From contig NC_052359.1 in assembly GCF_009727055.1 (NCBI RefSeq), forward strand, positions 13,979,372 through 14,043,371: DNA of 64,000 nt. Direction: 5' to 3'. Below are positions 23,541-35,851 of this stretch, in pieces. Positions within the stretch are counted from its first letter, which is position 1. Each line of letters begins with the position of its first letter. Under the pieces are notes generated by a model. The model ran no database searches. It saw only the letters and a program-made list of their open reading frames with translations, and was not told the DNA's origin. Source of the stretch: Benincasa hispida. Taxonomy: Eukaryota; Streptophyta; Magnoliopsida; Cucurbitales; Cucurbitaceae. The translations under genes were made by a program, and so were the position numbers.

Positions 23541-24010
23541 CTTCGTGTCACCTTGGGATTAACCTCCATTCGGAAAGTGAGTACATGAATGAAAATTATG
23601 GTGAATAGGGGAAGTAATTCACAACAAAATCAAGTGCGATATTTTGATTTTTATTCTCACGTTCTAAGAGTTTCACATCTTGAGATTCATGCGACGCTTC
23701 ATGTCACCTTGGGAGTGACCTCCATTCGGAAAGTGTTTTCAGGAGTCAATATCAAGGTGAATGAGGAGTTTTTCAATGTAAAATCAAATATGTGATATAT
23801 TGATTTCAACTCTCATGTCCCTAGAAAGTTCACATTGTGAGATTCATATGACGCTTCGTGTCACCCTGGGAGTGACCTCCATTCGAAAAGTGTTTGTATG
23901 GATCAATATCAAGGTGATGGGGGAAGTAGTTCATAGTAATTGGGTGAAGGATATATGTCAACATGTCTTGCGGTCTCTTTTGTTTGTTTGGACCCTGAGA
24001 TTCCTATGTT
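23541..24010 (+). repeat. 157-bp tandem block in copia leader, about three units
   Basis: Units start CTTCGTGTCACC / CTTCATGTCACC at 23541, 23697 and 23854 (periods 156 and 157). Each begins with GTCACCYTGGGAGTGACCTCC-type sequence, partly self-complementary, followed by CATTCGGAAAGTG. The same block occurs twice at 62829 and 62986 before the gag of the element at 57372, so it is a conserved leader module about 0.5 kb upstream of gag rather than random duplication. Confidence 0.85.
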
Positions 24011-24422
24011 GCTTCTGCTTGTCATCTTTAAGTCGGTTTTGCTAGTCGTTTAAGGACGGCTATCCCCTCAAAGGGTTGTAACATAGGATTCAGAACAACT
24101 CTAACTTCAGAAATGGATAGGATTTCTTAGGTTGTTTTCAACTTTGACTTTGCAATTTGGTAGCATCGTTGGGGCCGATCTCTGAGGTCTGAAAACGGAG
24201 AGTTACACTTATGAAATTACTAAAGTGTTAGTAATTTCTGAAAAAAAATGGTAGCTAAATGACTATCGGATTATGAGTTATTCTGGGGATAGTATTTAGT
24301 CAAGAATGTCTTGCTATAGTATCGTTGCAAAAATAATGAAATTTTGGGTACATTATCACTTTGTTAAAATATGATTGGGTTAAAAAAAAAATTCTCTAAT
24401 AAAATTTGTTTATATTTTCAAA

Positions 24423-25330
24423 ATGACGAGTTCTTTAGTACAACTATTGGCTTCTGATAATCTTATTGGGAATAATTATGCTATGTAGAAATCAAACTTA
24501 AATACAATACAGGTGATTGATGACCTACGGTTCGTTTTAACAGAGAAGTGTTCTCCCGTTCCTGGCCCAAATACGAATCAAAATGTTCGGGATGCATACG
24601 ATAGGTGGATCAAGGCTAATGAGAAAGCTCATGCCTATATTCTTGCCAGTGTATCTAATGTATTGGTCAAGAAACATGAGAGCATGATTACTGCCAAAGA
24701 GATTAGGGAATCTCTGCGTGGGATGTTTGGACAACCGTTCTTCTCCCTGAGGCATGATGCTATCAAATACATTTACAACTTTCGTAAGAAAGAAGGGGTC
24801 TCTGTTAGAGAACATGTTCTGAACATGATGGTCCATTTCAACGTGGCAGAAGTAAACGGTGCATTGATGAGAAGAGTCAAGTTGGTTTTATTCTTGAATC
24901 TCTTCTGAAGAGTTTCTTGCAATTCTGTACAAATGCACTGATGAATAAAATAGAATATAACTTGACCATGCTTCTCAATGAGCTACGAGCTTACTAGACC
25001 ATGATGAAGGCTAAAGGACTGGAATTAGAAATAAATTGTACTATTATTGAGAAAAGAGGATCGTCCTCTAAAAAGCCTGATATTGCTTCTTCTTCAAAGA
25101 ATAAGAGTATTCCAGTAAAGAAGAATAAGGGGAAGGGGAAAAAGAAACCTACTGGCAGAAAAGGCAAGGCAAATGCTATAAATAAAGGAAAATGTTTCTA
25201 CTGTAGTGAAGAAGGGCACTAGAAGAGAAACTGCCCATAATACCTTGCAGAGAAGAGCAGAGGAAGGAAGACAAGGAAACTAGTTCCTTGTAAACTCCAA
25301 GTTTTGAACATGGGAGTATTTCTCAAAACA
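24423..25330 (+). pseudogene. Copia gag with zinc knuckle, decayed
   Basis: Capsid-like copia gag, starting MTSSLVQLLAS at 24423, in parallel with the gag at 63489. Conserved pieces: NVRDAYDRWIKANEKA (about 24580), VLVKKHESM, SLRGMFGQP (24710-24740), LRHDAIKYIYN and VREHVLNMMVHFNVA (to 24850). Codon 22 is TAG (24486-24488) where the other copy has W. A frameshift follows near 24860-24870. A lysine-rich linker (about 25080-25170) leads to the CCHC knuckle CFYCSEEGH-x4-C (from about 25195), whose W is again TAG (25220-25222). Protease and the rest are not recognisable afterwards. Confidence 0.88.
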
Positions 25331-26599
25331 ACCAACGGGAGAAACAGTTGCTGTCAGAAGATAAAATTGTTTATTTTTGTTATTATAATGAAAGTTATTT
25401 TATCTTTTTGTAAAGAACATATTGTATAATTTTTTTTTTGTTATAAATGAAATGTTCATTAACAAAAGTTATATTTGTTCTACTGTAAAGCAACTTCTGT
25501 TAGAACCAATTAAGTTAAAAGCCATATGTAAATATTTAGATATTTAAAAATGACTAGCAAACAATAAAGGCAAATAGTTATTTAACCTAAATTATAAGTT
25601 TAGAACACTTGAAAGGTTCAAAGTGTATAAAACTTGTTAGGTAAAATAAAATCCAGAATACTTCGTTTAGATCAAAGTAAGGAATATAGAAAGTTTGAGA
25701 TTTCTAGGGCTATTCTGACAGAACATGAGATCAAGTGAAAAATTTCTACCCCTAGTTACCTTAATTGTTTTGAACATTATTTCAATCTTAAGGTATTTCT
25801 GAAAATCTGTATGAGATATGGAGAATTAAAAGCTGTTTATGTTATGTAAAAGATGTTCACATAGTTTAGAAATCTGAAAAGATCGACACATGTGTTAATG
25901 TCGAATCCTTAAGTGTTGAAATATTATTCACAAGACATGCCTATCTGTAGACAATTCAAAAGTAGTATATTTTTCAAGTAAATTAAAATCGACAATTCAA
26001 AATTAGTATATTTTTCAAGTAAATTAAAATGAAATGTTTGTGTTGACAAATACTAAATTTTCTGAAAAAATATATAAGATCACCATATATTATTTGTATT
26101 CCATAAAAGCAAATATATATCAATAAAGAGTTATCAATTAAACTAGATACTGTAATAAAAGTTGTTTGGGCAGATAATATGCATCTTACTCAAAGAGTTC
26201 AGGGTACCTCAATATAGTAGGAGGAATGTATGACTTCCTAGCCATTATTTGGGTTTAGTGGAAACTCAATTCATCAAGTCTTGGTGACAGTATCGAGAAA
26301 CAAGAGTTATGAAAATAAGATGCTTTCCTTATATAGTTTAATAAAAAGCCCATTGTATACTAACGTGTTTACAACAATTCTTTTGACTAAAGTGTTTGAG
26401 AATCTCCTAGTAAGACTAGGACTATGAGGTAAAATAACCTAGGGCAAGTGAGAGAAAAACCCATGGGTATGTGATACCTAAAGGCAAACCATGGGTATAT
26501 GATATCCTAGTTTATTTTATTTCTCTGTAAAACTCAAAAAACTCAGTATTATATATTCATATGTATGTTACCATTGGAGTTTTAGTCCAAGTGAGAGTT
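25331..26599 (+). other. Decayed copia interior and pre-LTR tail
   Basis: No usable coding sequence. A possible LYEIWR integrase motif is near 25810, and a recognisable RNase H end (FTTILLTKVFENLLVRLGL-like) at about 26370-26430. Then comes the same pre-LTR tail as at 2740-2845 (ATATGATATCCTAGTTTATTTTATTTCTC...GTCCAAGTGAGAGTT). Most of pol is therefore deleted. Confidence 0.55.
25950..26031 (+). repeat. 41-bp direct duplication
   Basis: GACAATTCAAAAGTAGTATA... at 25950 is repeated at 25991 with one or two changes; the copies abut. A simple recent tandem duplication in decayed sequence. Confidence 0.85.
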
Positions 26600-28548
26600 T
26601 GTTGGGTTTTATGTCCTAAAACTTGTGATTTGTAAACAATAAACTCATTTTGTAATTTAATAAAGTTGTTATTGAATATATGAATTGTTTATTTTGTTTT
26701 AGAAATAAATCCAATAAACAAAAAGGTCCATGACTATTATATGAGTACTTGAACTTTATGTGGAGAGTTAAAAGTGGATCAGGTTTGAGTAAATAATCAA
26801 AATGATCTATAGTATATGAATAAGGTTGTGTGCATCCATAGTATAGTATATGAATAAGTGAGAGTTAAAAGCGACCCATTATGTAGTTGTTACAAGGAGT
26901 TGTAAAGTGCTACAAATGAAGTGATCCTGATTCGTACATGTAGTGATATGAGGATTGGGGGCATCCTGTGCAATGAGTTTGGACAAGATTGGACCACAAA
27001 ATAAGTCACTCTTACTTTCTAACGCTGTTTATTTTTTAAGACTGGCTATTTCAAAACAATGACCTAGGTAACTTGACCTTAATCCTTAGCTAACTATGAA
27101 CTTCTGTTTATTCGAGATTAACCTTAGATTTGCATAGGTTAGGGTAGCTCAACAATGCTGGCTCAATAAGCCTCCCATTTCAGGGGTAAGACCGAATAGA
27201 TAGCTGGGGGACATAAGGTGCAAAATGGAATTCACTCCAACTCGCTTTCAGGGATAGTAGAGAGGCTGTTTCCTTAAGTGCTGACTCCAAGTCTGAACAA
27301 GGGGCTCCACTCTCTCATTGGCTCGAGAGGGACTCGGTTTGATGATTGGATCACAAATCAATTGTTCATTAGAGGATCAGTGGGACTTAAGAAACAAGAA
27401 GTAATTTCGAGGGTAAAACAACCTTTTGACCCAACTGTTATTATGATCAACCTGTGAAGGGTTAACTTACTAATCATGGTTATATCAGGTGGACACAATA
27501 TATCTACAGTGAACGGAGTGCAACTACGGGCTTTAGTGGAGTGACCCAATAGTTAATGAATGGGGGTTAATTCGGTGTAAAGAGTTTAGCGATTAATCTT
27601 GGATCGTTGGAGCCCATGATCTGTAGGTCCACTAGGTTCCCCTACAAACGAATTATCCTTAGAGTAGCGTGATAAGTTGTTTTGAAACGTTCAAATTAGA
27701 ATTAAGAGAATTAGTAATTATATGTGATATAATTACACATTTAGTTTTAGAACTAAACGGAATTGGAGAATAAATTAATTTTTAAATTTAATCTAAATAT
27801 TAAATTCATGAATAGGGATTCATGGTGGTAGAATTGGTGTTAAATTAATTTAATATTTGATATTAACTTAATTAAAGTTAACTAAATTGTTTAATTAATT
27901 ATTAATTATTAATTTTATTAAAAAATAATTTTGAATTAATTTTGTAAAATCAATAAAGAATTTTAGTTTTAATTGTGAAACGCAATCAAGATTTTACTTT
28001 TTGAAATTGAATTTCAAATTTAAAAAGAAAATAAGAAATAGAAAAATTTCAAATGTGGGATTTTCCCACTAAGGAAGCAAGTTTCTTAGTCATATTTACA
28101 CTTCCAAATCCACCTCAAATTGGAAGTAGGTGCTGGATCTCATGCAAGGCTGTTAGTTGCATGAAATTCATGCAATATAAAGATGAAATTTGGAGTGGAA
28201 TGAAGACCTCAATCGTTGCTGAAGCTGAGAATGTGTATTTGAAGAAGTGTTCTTCACACTATGAAAAAACCAATAACCCCCTCTCCAATTCCCCTCGATT
28301 CAAGCTTATTTTGAGTCCTACAACTCAATCTAAGGCACCAAGAGAATAAAAGGGAAGACCTTGTGGTAATTCACATTCAAATAAGAGGGAGATTGCAGCT
28401 AAAGATCGTGAATCAAAGGTACTTCAAAGGTTAGTATTGAAACTCTAGTTTTAGTTTAATGAGCATGCTTAGTTTGAAACCAAAATTAATGAATTAGATT
28501 GCTTAATGATCCTGTTTTACTTCCGTTTCTTGCTTCTTGAATCCAACA
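26600..28548 (+). repeat. Copia 3' LTR (1949 bp)
   Basis: Starts TGTTGGGTTTTATGTCC after AAGTGAGAGTT and ends TTGAATCCAACA. All shared LTR core phrases are present. It closes the plus-strand element whose gag starts at 24423. The next base is the end of an opposite-facing LTR, so the two form a large inverted repeat. Confidence 0.88.
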
Positions 28549-30338
28549 CTAGGAGCCTTAGATTGAGTTGTGGGACTCAAAACAAGCTAGAATTGAAGGA
28601 ATTTGAAGGAGAAAGGCACTGGTTTTTCTGCAACTGAAGAACACTTTTTCATAAAAATTTTTCAGGAAATCAACTGGTTTTTGCATGTTCTTTTCAACTG
28701 CAAAAACTATGTGTTTTATCCCAGTACACCATGCAATCAGATTGCATCAGAAAATCCCTGCTCCTACTTCAAATTTGGGTGGAATTCAACAAATGGTATG
28801 TGACTAAGGTGCGTGGTTTAAAGTTGGAAAATCACACTTTTGGGTTTTTGAAAAAAATGAGAATTTTCCACCTAATTTTGGAAACTATTTTCAAAATTAA
28901 AAACATAATTTTTAGTTTTAGTTTTATCATTAAACTGAAATTTATTAATTTTACCAAAAATTAATTCAATTAATTAATTTTTGTAAAATTAATAACTAAT
29001 GAAATAATTTTATTCATTCTATTAATTTTATATCAAATATTAAATTAATTTAACACCAATTTCATTTATATCATATTTAAATATTAATTGATTTTCTAAT
29101 TTAAATCATATCTATTCATGAAATTAATATTTAAATCATATTTAAATATTAATCGATTCTCCAATTTCGTTTAAAATCATAACTAAAAGTGTAATTATAT
29201 CAAGTATAATTACTAATTCCCTTAATTCGAATTTGAACGTTCCAAATTAACTTATCACGCTATTCTAAGGCTTAATCCATTTGTGAGCTAGTAGGGGAGT
29301 CTAATGGACCTACAGATAATGAGCTCCAACGATCCGTGATTAATTGGCTAAACTCTTTAGTCTAAATTAATCCCTATTCGTTAACTACCGGGTCACTCCA
29401 CTAAAGCCCAGTAGTTGCACTCCCCTTACTGTAGATATATTGTATCAACTTGATATAACCATGATTAGTAAGTCGACCCTTGAAGATTGTTCGTAATAAC
29501 GGTTGGGTCAAATATTGTTTTAGCCCCGAAATTACATCTTGCTCCTTAAGTTCCACTGATCCTCTAATGAACAATCAGTTTATGATCCAATCACTAAACC
29601 AGATCTCTCTTGGTCAATGAGAGGATGAGGTCTCTTGTTCAAGAACTAGATTTAGCACTTAAGAGAACAACCTTTCTCTTATCCCTAAATCGGGTAGGCG
29701 TGAATTCCATCTTGCATCCTATGTCCCCAACTATCTATCCGGTCTTACCTCTGAAATGGGAAGCTTATTGAACTGGCACTTTTGAGCCAACCCTCACTTA
29801 TGCAAATTTAAGGATAATCTAAATAAATAGGACTTCATAGTTAGTTCATGATTAAGATCGAGTTACCTAGGTCATCTAAGCGAACTAGTCAGTCTTAAAA
29901 AGTAAACAGTGTTATAAAGTAAGAGTGACTTATTTTTCAGTCCGATCTTATGCAAACTCATTGTATAAGACGCCCTCACTCCTCATGTCAATACATGAAC
30001 GAATCAGGATCACTTCGTTTGTAGCACCTTACAACAAATTGTAACAACTACTGAGTGGGCCATATCCGATAGTGTTACCAGAATAAGGCACCAACCTTAT
30101 TCGTAAACTATAGACCGTTTTGGCTATTCACTCGAACTTAATCCATCTTTATGTCTCCAAATAAAGTTCAAGTATTCATATAATAGTCATGAATTTTAGT
30201 TTATTGGATTTGTTCTTTACAAGTGCAATTTACATATTCAATAACAACTTTATTGAATAAACGTCAAATAAAATCTTTATTGATAATAGAAAATGTTTAA
30301 CTTTACAAATTGTGAATTTTGAGACATATACCCCAACA
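28549..30338 (-). repeat. Copia LTR, minus strand, 3' end truncated
   Basis: Minus-strand start TGTTGGGGTATATG at 30338; runs leftwards through the LTR core phrases and is cut at 28549 within a CTTGTTTTGAGTCCCAC / ACTCAATCTAAGGC segment about 200 bp before the expected end. On its right it meets copia integrase: the phrase CCCCAACAAGAATGG fits both the LTR start and an integrase PQQNG motif, so the border is uncertain by some 15 bp. Confidence 0.8.
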
Positions 30339-32510
30339 AGAATGGTGTTGCAGAAAAGAGAAATCGAACCTTGTTGGTCTTGGTCGTTCGATAATGAGTT
30401 ATCCTCAGTTACCTCAATCTTTTTGTGGGTATGTAGTACAGACTATTGTATATATTTTGAACATAGTTCCCAAAAAACGTGTTTCTGAAACACTGTATGA
30501 GTTATGGAGAGGACATAAAGGTAGTTTACATCACTTCAGAAACTAGGGATATATGGCACACGTGTTGGTGCAAAACCCCAAGAAGCTGGAATGATGTTCA
30601 AAATTATGCCTATTTATAGGATACCCTAAAGAAACAAAAGGTGGACTGTTTTATGATCCTCAATAAGATAAAGTATTTATATAAAAAATTTCTACATTCT
30701 TGGAAGAAGATCATATTAAGAGTCATCAACCTTGCAGTAAATTAGTATTGAGTGAAATGACCAGAGAAACTATAGATAGATCGATAAAGTTGTTGATCAA
30801 ACTAGTCCATCAACAACAATTGTTGCCCATCACGTCCTTTTCAAGAGTTGAGAATGCCTCGACTAATGGGAGGGTTGTTTATCAACCTGACCACTACATG
30901 GGTTTAACAGAAACTCAGGTCATCATACCTGATGATGGCCTAGAGGATCCATTAACCTTTAAACAGGAAATGGAAGATGTTGATAAGGAACAATGAATAA
31001 AAGCCATGAACCTAGAAATGGAGTCAATATACTTCAATTTTGTTTGGAAACTTATAGATCAACCAGATGAGATTAAACCTATTGGTTGCAAATGAATTTA
31101 CAAGCAAAAACGAGACCAAACTGGCAAGGTGCAAACCTATAAAGCTAGACTCGTAGAAAAAGGTTTTACCCAAAGAGAGGGGCTAGGCTATGAAGAAACA
31201 TTCTCTCTTGTTGCCATTATAAAATAAATAAGAATACTTTGTCCATTGTTGAATATTATGACTATGAAATATGGAAAATGAATGTCAAGACAACCTTTTT
31301 AAATGGCCATCTTGATGAAAGTATTTTCATGTTTTAACCAGAAGGGTTCATTAAATAGGGTCAAGAGCAAAAAGTTTATATGCTGAAAGGGTCCATTTAT
31401 GGATTCAAACAAGCATTTAAATCCTGAAATATAAGGTTTGATAATGCGATCAAATCTTACGACTTTGAACAGAATATTGACGAACCTTGTGCTTACAAGA
31501 AGATAGTCAACAAAATTGTAGTTTTCATGGTTCTTTATGTTGATGATATCTTGCTTATTGGGAATAGAAAAAGTTTCCTTCCTGACGTAAAGAGATGGCT
31601 AGCATCAAAATTTCAAATCAAAGATTTAGGAGACACTTAATACGTTCTTGGGATCCAAATTATTCGGAAAGAATAACATCCTAGCACTATCTCAAGCATC
31701 TTATATTGATAAGAAGTTGTTAAGGTATAATATGCAAAATTCCAAAAAAGGTAAGTTACCTTTTAGACATGGAATTCATTTGTCAAAGGAACAATGTCCT
31801 AAAATGCCTCAAGAAATTGAGGAAATGAAAAGAATTCTATATGCATCAGCAGTTGGGAGTCTGATGTACGCTATGTTATGTACATGTCCTGACATATGCT
31901 TTGCAGTTGAAATTATCAGCAGGTTTCAGTCTAACCCTGGACACAGTCATTGGACTGCTGTTAAGAACATCCTCAAGTATCTTCGAAGAACGAGGGATTA
32001 TATGCTCGTGTATGGGCCTAAAGATTTGATCCTTATGAGATACACTGATTCTGATTTTCAGATTGATGTAGATTCGAGGAAATCTACTTCATGATAAGTT
32101 TTTACTCTTAATGGATGAGCTATAGTGTGGAGAAGCATCAAACAAAGTTATATCACCGACTCCATGATGGAAGCTGAATATGTAGCTGCATGAGAAGCAG
32201 CTAAAGAAGTAGTGTGGCTACGCAAGTTCTTGATGGATTTGGAAGTAGTTCAAAATATGCATCTGCCTATCACCCTATATTGTGATAATATTGGAGCGGT
32301 TGCCAATTCAAAGGAACCGAGAAACCACAAACGTGAAAAACATATCGAAAGAAAGGGCCATCTCATCAGGGAGATGGTACACTGAGGAGACGTGATAGTC
32401 ACGAAGATAGCCTCAGAAGATATTTTACTGATCCGTTTACGAAGGTCCTCTCGGCTAAAGTGTTAGAGGGCTACTTGGTCGAACTAGGACTACGAGCTTC
32501 ATAATCAAAG
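30326..32510 (+). pseudogene. Copia pol: integrase C-terminal part, reverse transcriptase, RNase H
   Basis: Plus strand, in order: NGVAEKRNRTLL (about 30340-30375), SYPQLPQSFCGYVVQTIVYI and SETLYELWRGHKGSLHHFR (to 30540), LCLFIGYPKETKGGLFYDP (about 30605-30660), then a FLEEDHIKSHQP linker. Reverse transcriptase begins near 31060 (IKPIGCK, followed by TGA 31093-31095 where W is expected). It has a KARLVEKGFTQ block and YVDD at 31536-31547. RNase H has YTDSDFQ at 32041, DSMMEAEYVAA at 32160-32190 and LYCDNIGAV at 32275. Many stops and frameshifts; not active. It ends near 32500 with a DPFTKVLSAKVLEGY-like tail in another frame, then the pre-LTR tail and 3' LTR. Confidence 0.9.
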
Positions 32511-32643
32511 GCAAGTGGGAGAATGTCAAAGGTATATAGATGCCCTATTTTATGAGTATTTTCTCTCTATTTTCTCAATTTTGTAAACATTATATATTTG
32601 TATATATTTGTAACTCACTAGAGTATTAGTCCATGTAGGAGAT

Positions 32644-34553
32644 TGTTGGGAATGTCCTAAAACTCGCCGTTCGTAAATGTCAGAAACACAATCTATTTAT
32701 CAATAAAAGTATTATTTAGTATTTCATTTAAAAATAGTTATTGATATTGCATTTTGTTATAAAAATCCAATAAACAAATTCATGGCTATAATATGAATAC
32801 TTTAACTTTATACGGAGATATAAAAGTGGATCAAGTTCTAGTATATAGCCAAAATGGCCTGGATGAGATTGGGTACCTCATCCTAGTAACATTATTGGAT
32901 ATGACCCACGTTGTATAATGATACAAATGACGTGATCCCAAAATCATTCATGTGGAGACTTGCATGTGGGGGCATCTTATGCAAAAGACGTTTGCATAAG
33001 ATCGGACTTGAAATAGTCACTTTTCTTTGTCAAGATTATTTACTGTTAAAATTGACTATTTCAATATTCGATGACCTAGGATAACTCGATCTCAATCCTG
33101 AGCTAACTATGAACTCATGTTTATTCGGGATTGTCTTTTGATCTGCATAGGTGAGAGTAGTCCAACAACACTACTCAATAAGCCTCCCATTTTGGGGATA
33201 AGACCAGATAGATAGCTGGGACATAGTTCTGCAAGATAGAATTAACTCCTACCTGATTTAGGGTCAGCAGATAGGTTGTTCTCTTAAATACCGATTCCTG
33301 GTCTTGAAGAATAGGGTCCCGCTCTCTCATGATTGAGAGGATCATGGTTTATTGGTTGGATCATAAACCAATTGTTCAATAGAGGATTAGTGGAAACTGA
33401 AGGAGCAAGCTGTATTTACAGTGGTAAAACAATAATCTTGACCCAACTGTAAATACGAACGACCTATGAAGGATCGACTTACTGATTGTGGTTAAAGTGG
33501 ACATAAATATATCTACAGTGAGGAGAGTGCAACTATCGAGCTATAGTAGTGTGTCTTGGTAGTTAACGAATGTTGATTAATTTGGTCCGAAGAGTTTAGC
33601 CAATTAATCTCAAATCGTTGCAGCTCATGATCTGTAGGTCTATAAGTTCCCTCTACTAGCTCGTAAAATTATATTTTAGATTAGTGAATTGAGCAGTTTT
33701 GAAATGTTCAAAATCAAAATTAGAGTTTTGAATTTGAAGTGTTCAAATTCATTTTAGTGTTTGGATAATTATATTTGATATATTTAAACGTTTATTTAAT
33801 GAAATTAAATGTAATCAGAGAGATTATAATATTTAAATATTGGTTTAGATATTGGATTACATGAATAGAATTCATGTATCAATTAGGTGTTTAATTAATT
33901 TAATATTTGATATTAAATTATTAATTAATTAATTAAATTTATTTAGTTAATTATTTAAATAAAATTTTTTTCAAATTTAAAATTCAAATTCAGATTTGGT
34001 TTTTTAACTAAGTTTAGTTTTGCTAAAAATTAAATGAAAATTGAAAATGAAAAAGAAAATTAAAATTGTTTTTAATTCATAGTGGATTTTCCAACATTTC
34101 AAAGCTAATTGAGGTGGATTAATCCATTTCTTAACACCTAAGCCCACTAAATCATGCAGCTTGAGGTGTCAAGTTGCTGATTAGCGGAATGTCTGCATGA
34201 ATTGGATTGATAAATACTCCAAGTTCTGACATTGGAGAAGTTCATGCAAGGTGATTTCCAGATTTCTGCATTCTCTCAAACTCTTCTCTTATCCTTCACC
34301 TAATTAAGTTGACTAAGAGATTCCACCTCTCAATCCAAGTTAGAGGATAGTAGAGAAGATCATTGCATATGGTGGTCCTCTATCAATTTGGAGATAGAGA
34401 AGTTGGAATTGATGAGTTTCAACAAAGGTATTGTGTTCATGAAACCCTTTCCTTTGAAATTAGTTTCAATGCATGTTTTTAAACTCAAATTAAGTGTACT
34501 TAGAATACTTATTGATTCTGATTGCCTCCGCATTGTGTATGATTACTCTTTCA
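32644..34553 (+). repeat. Copia 3' LTR
   Basis: Starts TGTTGGGAATGTCC after the pre-LTR tail and carries the core LTR phrases. The right end near ACTCTTTCA is placed by aligning with the end of the LTR at 57372 (shared CTTATTGATYCT...CTTT) and is uncertain by a few bases. It closes the element with pol at 30326-32510. Confidence 0.82.
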
Positions 34554-35837
34554 CCTTATAGATTCGTTTACTACAATTTTAATTTTTTTATTAAAATCAA
34601 TTTAATCATATTAAACTGATTAAAAAGATTAAACTTAATTTCTAATTTTATTAGAAATGTGATCTTAGGTCTATGTAAATCATATTTTAAAACTATTTTA
34701 AAAAATGATTTTAACTTAAGGTTTGTATGCAATTCTGAATTATTGGTTTAATTTCTAATTTCATTTAATTATAACTTTTATAAAAAAAATGAAACAAATT
34801 AAAATCATTCATTGCATGTTATGACATACTTAGTAAAATTATAACAATTATAAAATTACCTAAAGTAGTGTCATGCATCATGCAATTCCATTTCATTATT
34901 AAACTTATATAACACTTATATAATAAAGAAATGAAACAATTAATAACATACACCAATCGATACATACATACTATATATCATAACTCTTATAATATAAATG
35001 GTACATGAATATGTTATTAATGCATGTATGCATATACTATAACAATTATAATATATGATGCATGAGCATGTTATAAATATAAAATCAAGCAACTATATAT
35101 TATAACATTTATAATATAAATGATGCATGAATTATGCATAACCTATGGTAGGATTTTTACTATATGCCATACATTATGACATATTATAATAAATAAGAAT
35201 AATTCATCAAATGCATAATTAAAAAAAATAATTTTTGGTTTGGGATTGGATACCTAAAAAATAATTAAATTAATATAACACTTATATTAATTTAATTAAT
35301 TAGAAAACATCAAACTATTACAAAATAATAGTCAATCAACTCAAAACAAGTGAATTGAGCCTCAAATCGCTTAAACTAAACCACCTAACACTCGAACCAG
35401 ACCTAAAACACTCAAACCAGTCGAAGCAGATGCAAACCAGTTGAACCACGAACTGAACCGGACAATAACCGATTTTTTTTTTTCGTCTCAGAGCATTGCA
35501 ACGTTGTGCCTAGTGTTGCAACGTTACGGAAAGAACAAAGCCCTTTCCTTCGATTTAGGCCTCGTTTTCTCTAGAAACTCATTAGAAATAACACGAGCGA
35601 CTCAAAAACAGTAAATTACAGACTTGATTTCATGAAAAATATGCCCAAAACACGGGCCTTTACAAACCAATTTGTCAATTAAAGAAGTAAATACTAAATG
35701 GTCAATCTCGAAACATCCAACAATTATAAACATTCAACAATAACATTCATTGCATGAATAAATTGTACAGAATGAAAACCCATCAATTTCCTGTAATTCA
35801 GATTCTGGAAAATAAAAAAATTTGGGATCAAATCCAT
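34554..35837 (-). other. Copia leader on the minus strand, truncated at its 3' end
   Basis: Read on the minus strand from the primer site at 35849 leftwards: a GGCCCGTGTTTTGGGCATA...AATCAAGTCTGTAA phrase (35670-35610) as in the leaders at 1060 and 17450, a GGTTCGAGTG/CTGGTTTG-rich part, then the AT-rich part with GGCATATAGTAAA (35175-35150) as at 2020-2040. No gag follows; the leader stops where the LTR at 32644 ends. Confidence 0.7.
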
Positions 35838-35849
35838 GCTTTGATACCA
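35838..35849 (-). other. tRNA-iMet primer binding site, one mismatch
   Basis: TGGTATCAAAGC on the minus strand, two bases after the LTR end TTCA at 35852. Confidence 0.85.
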
Positions 35850-35851
35850 AT

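Noticed and set aside
24537..24836. 99-codon frame antisense to gag
   Set aside because: It is the complement of a conserved gag region; the sense strand carries the motifs.
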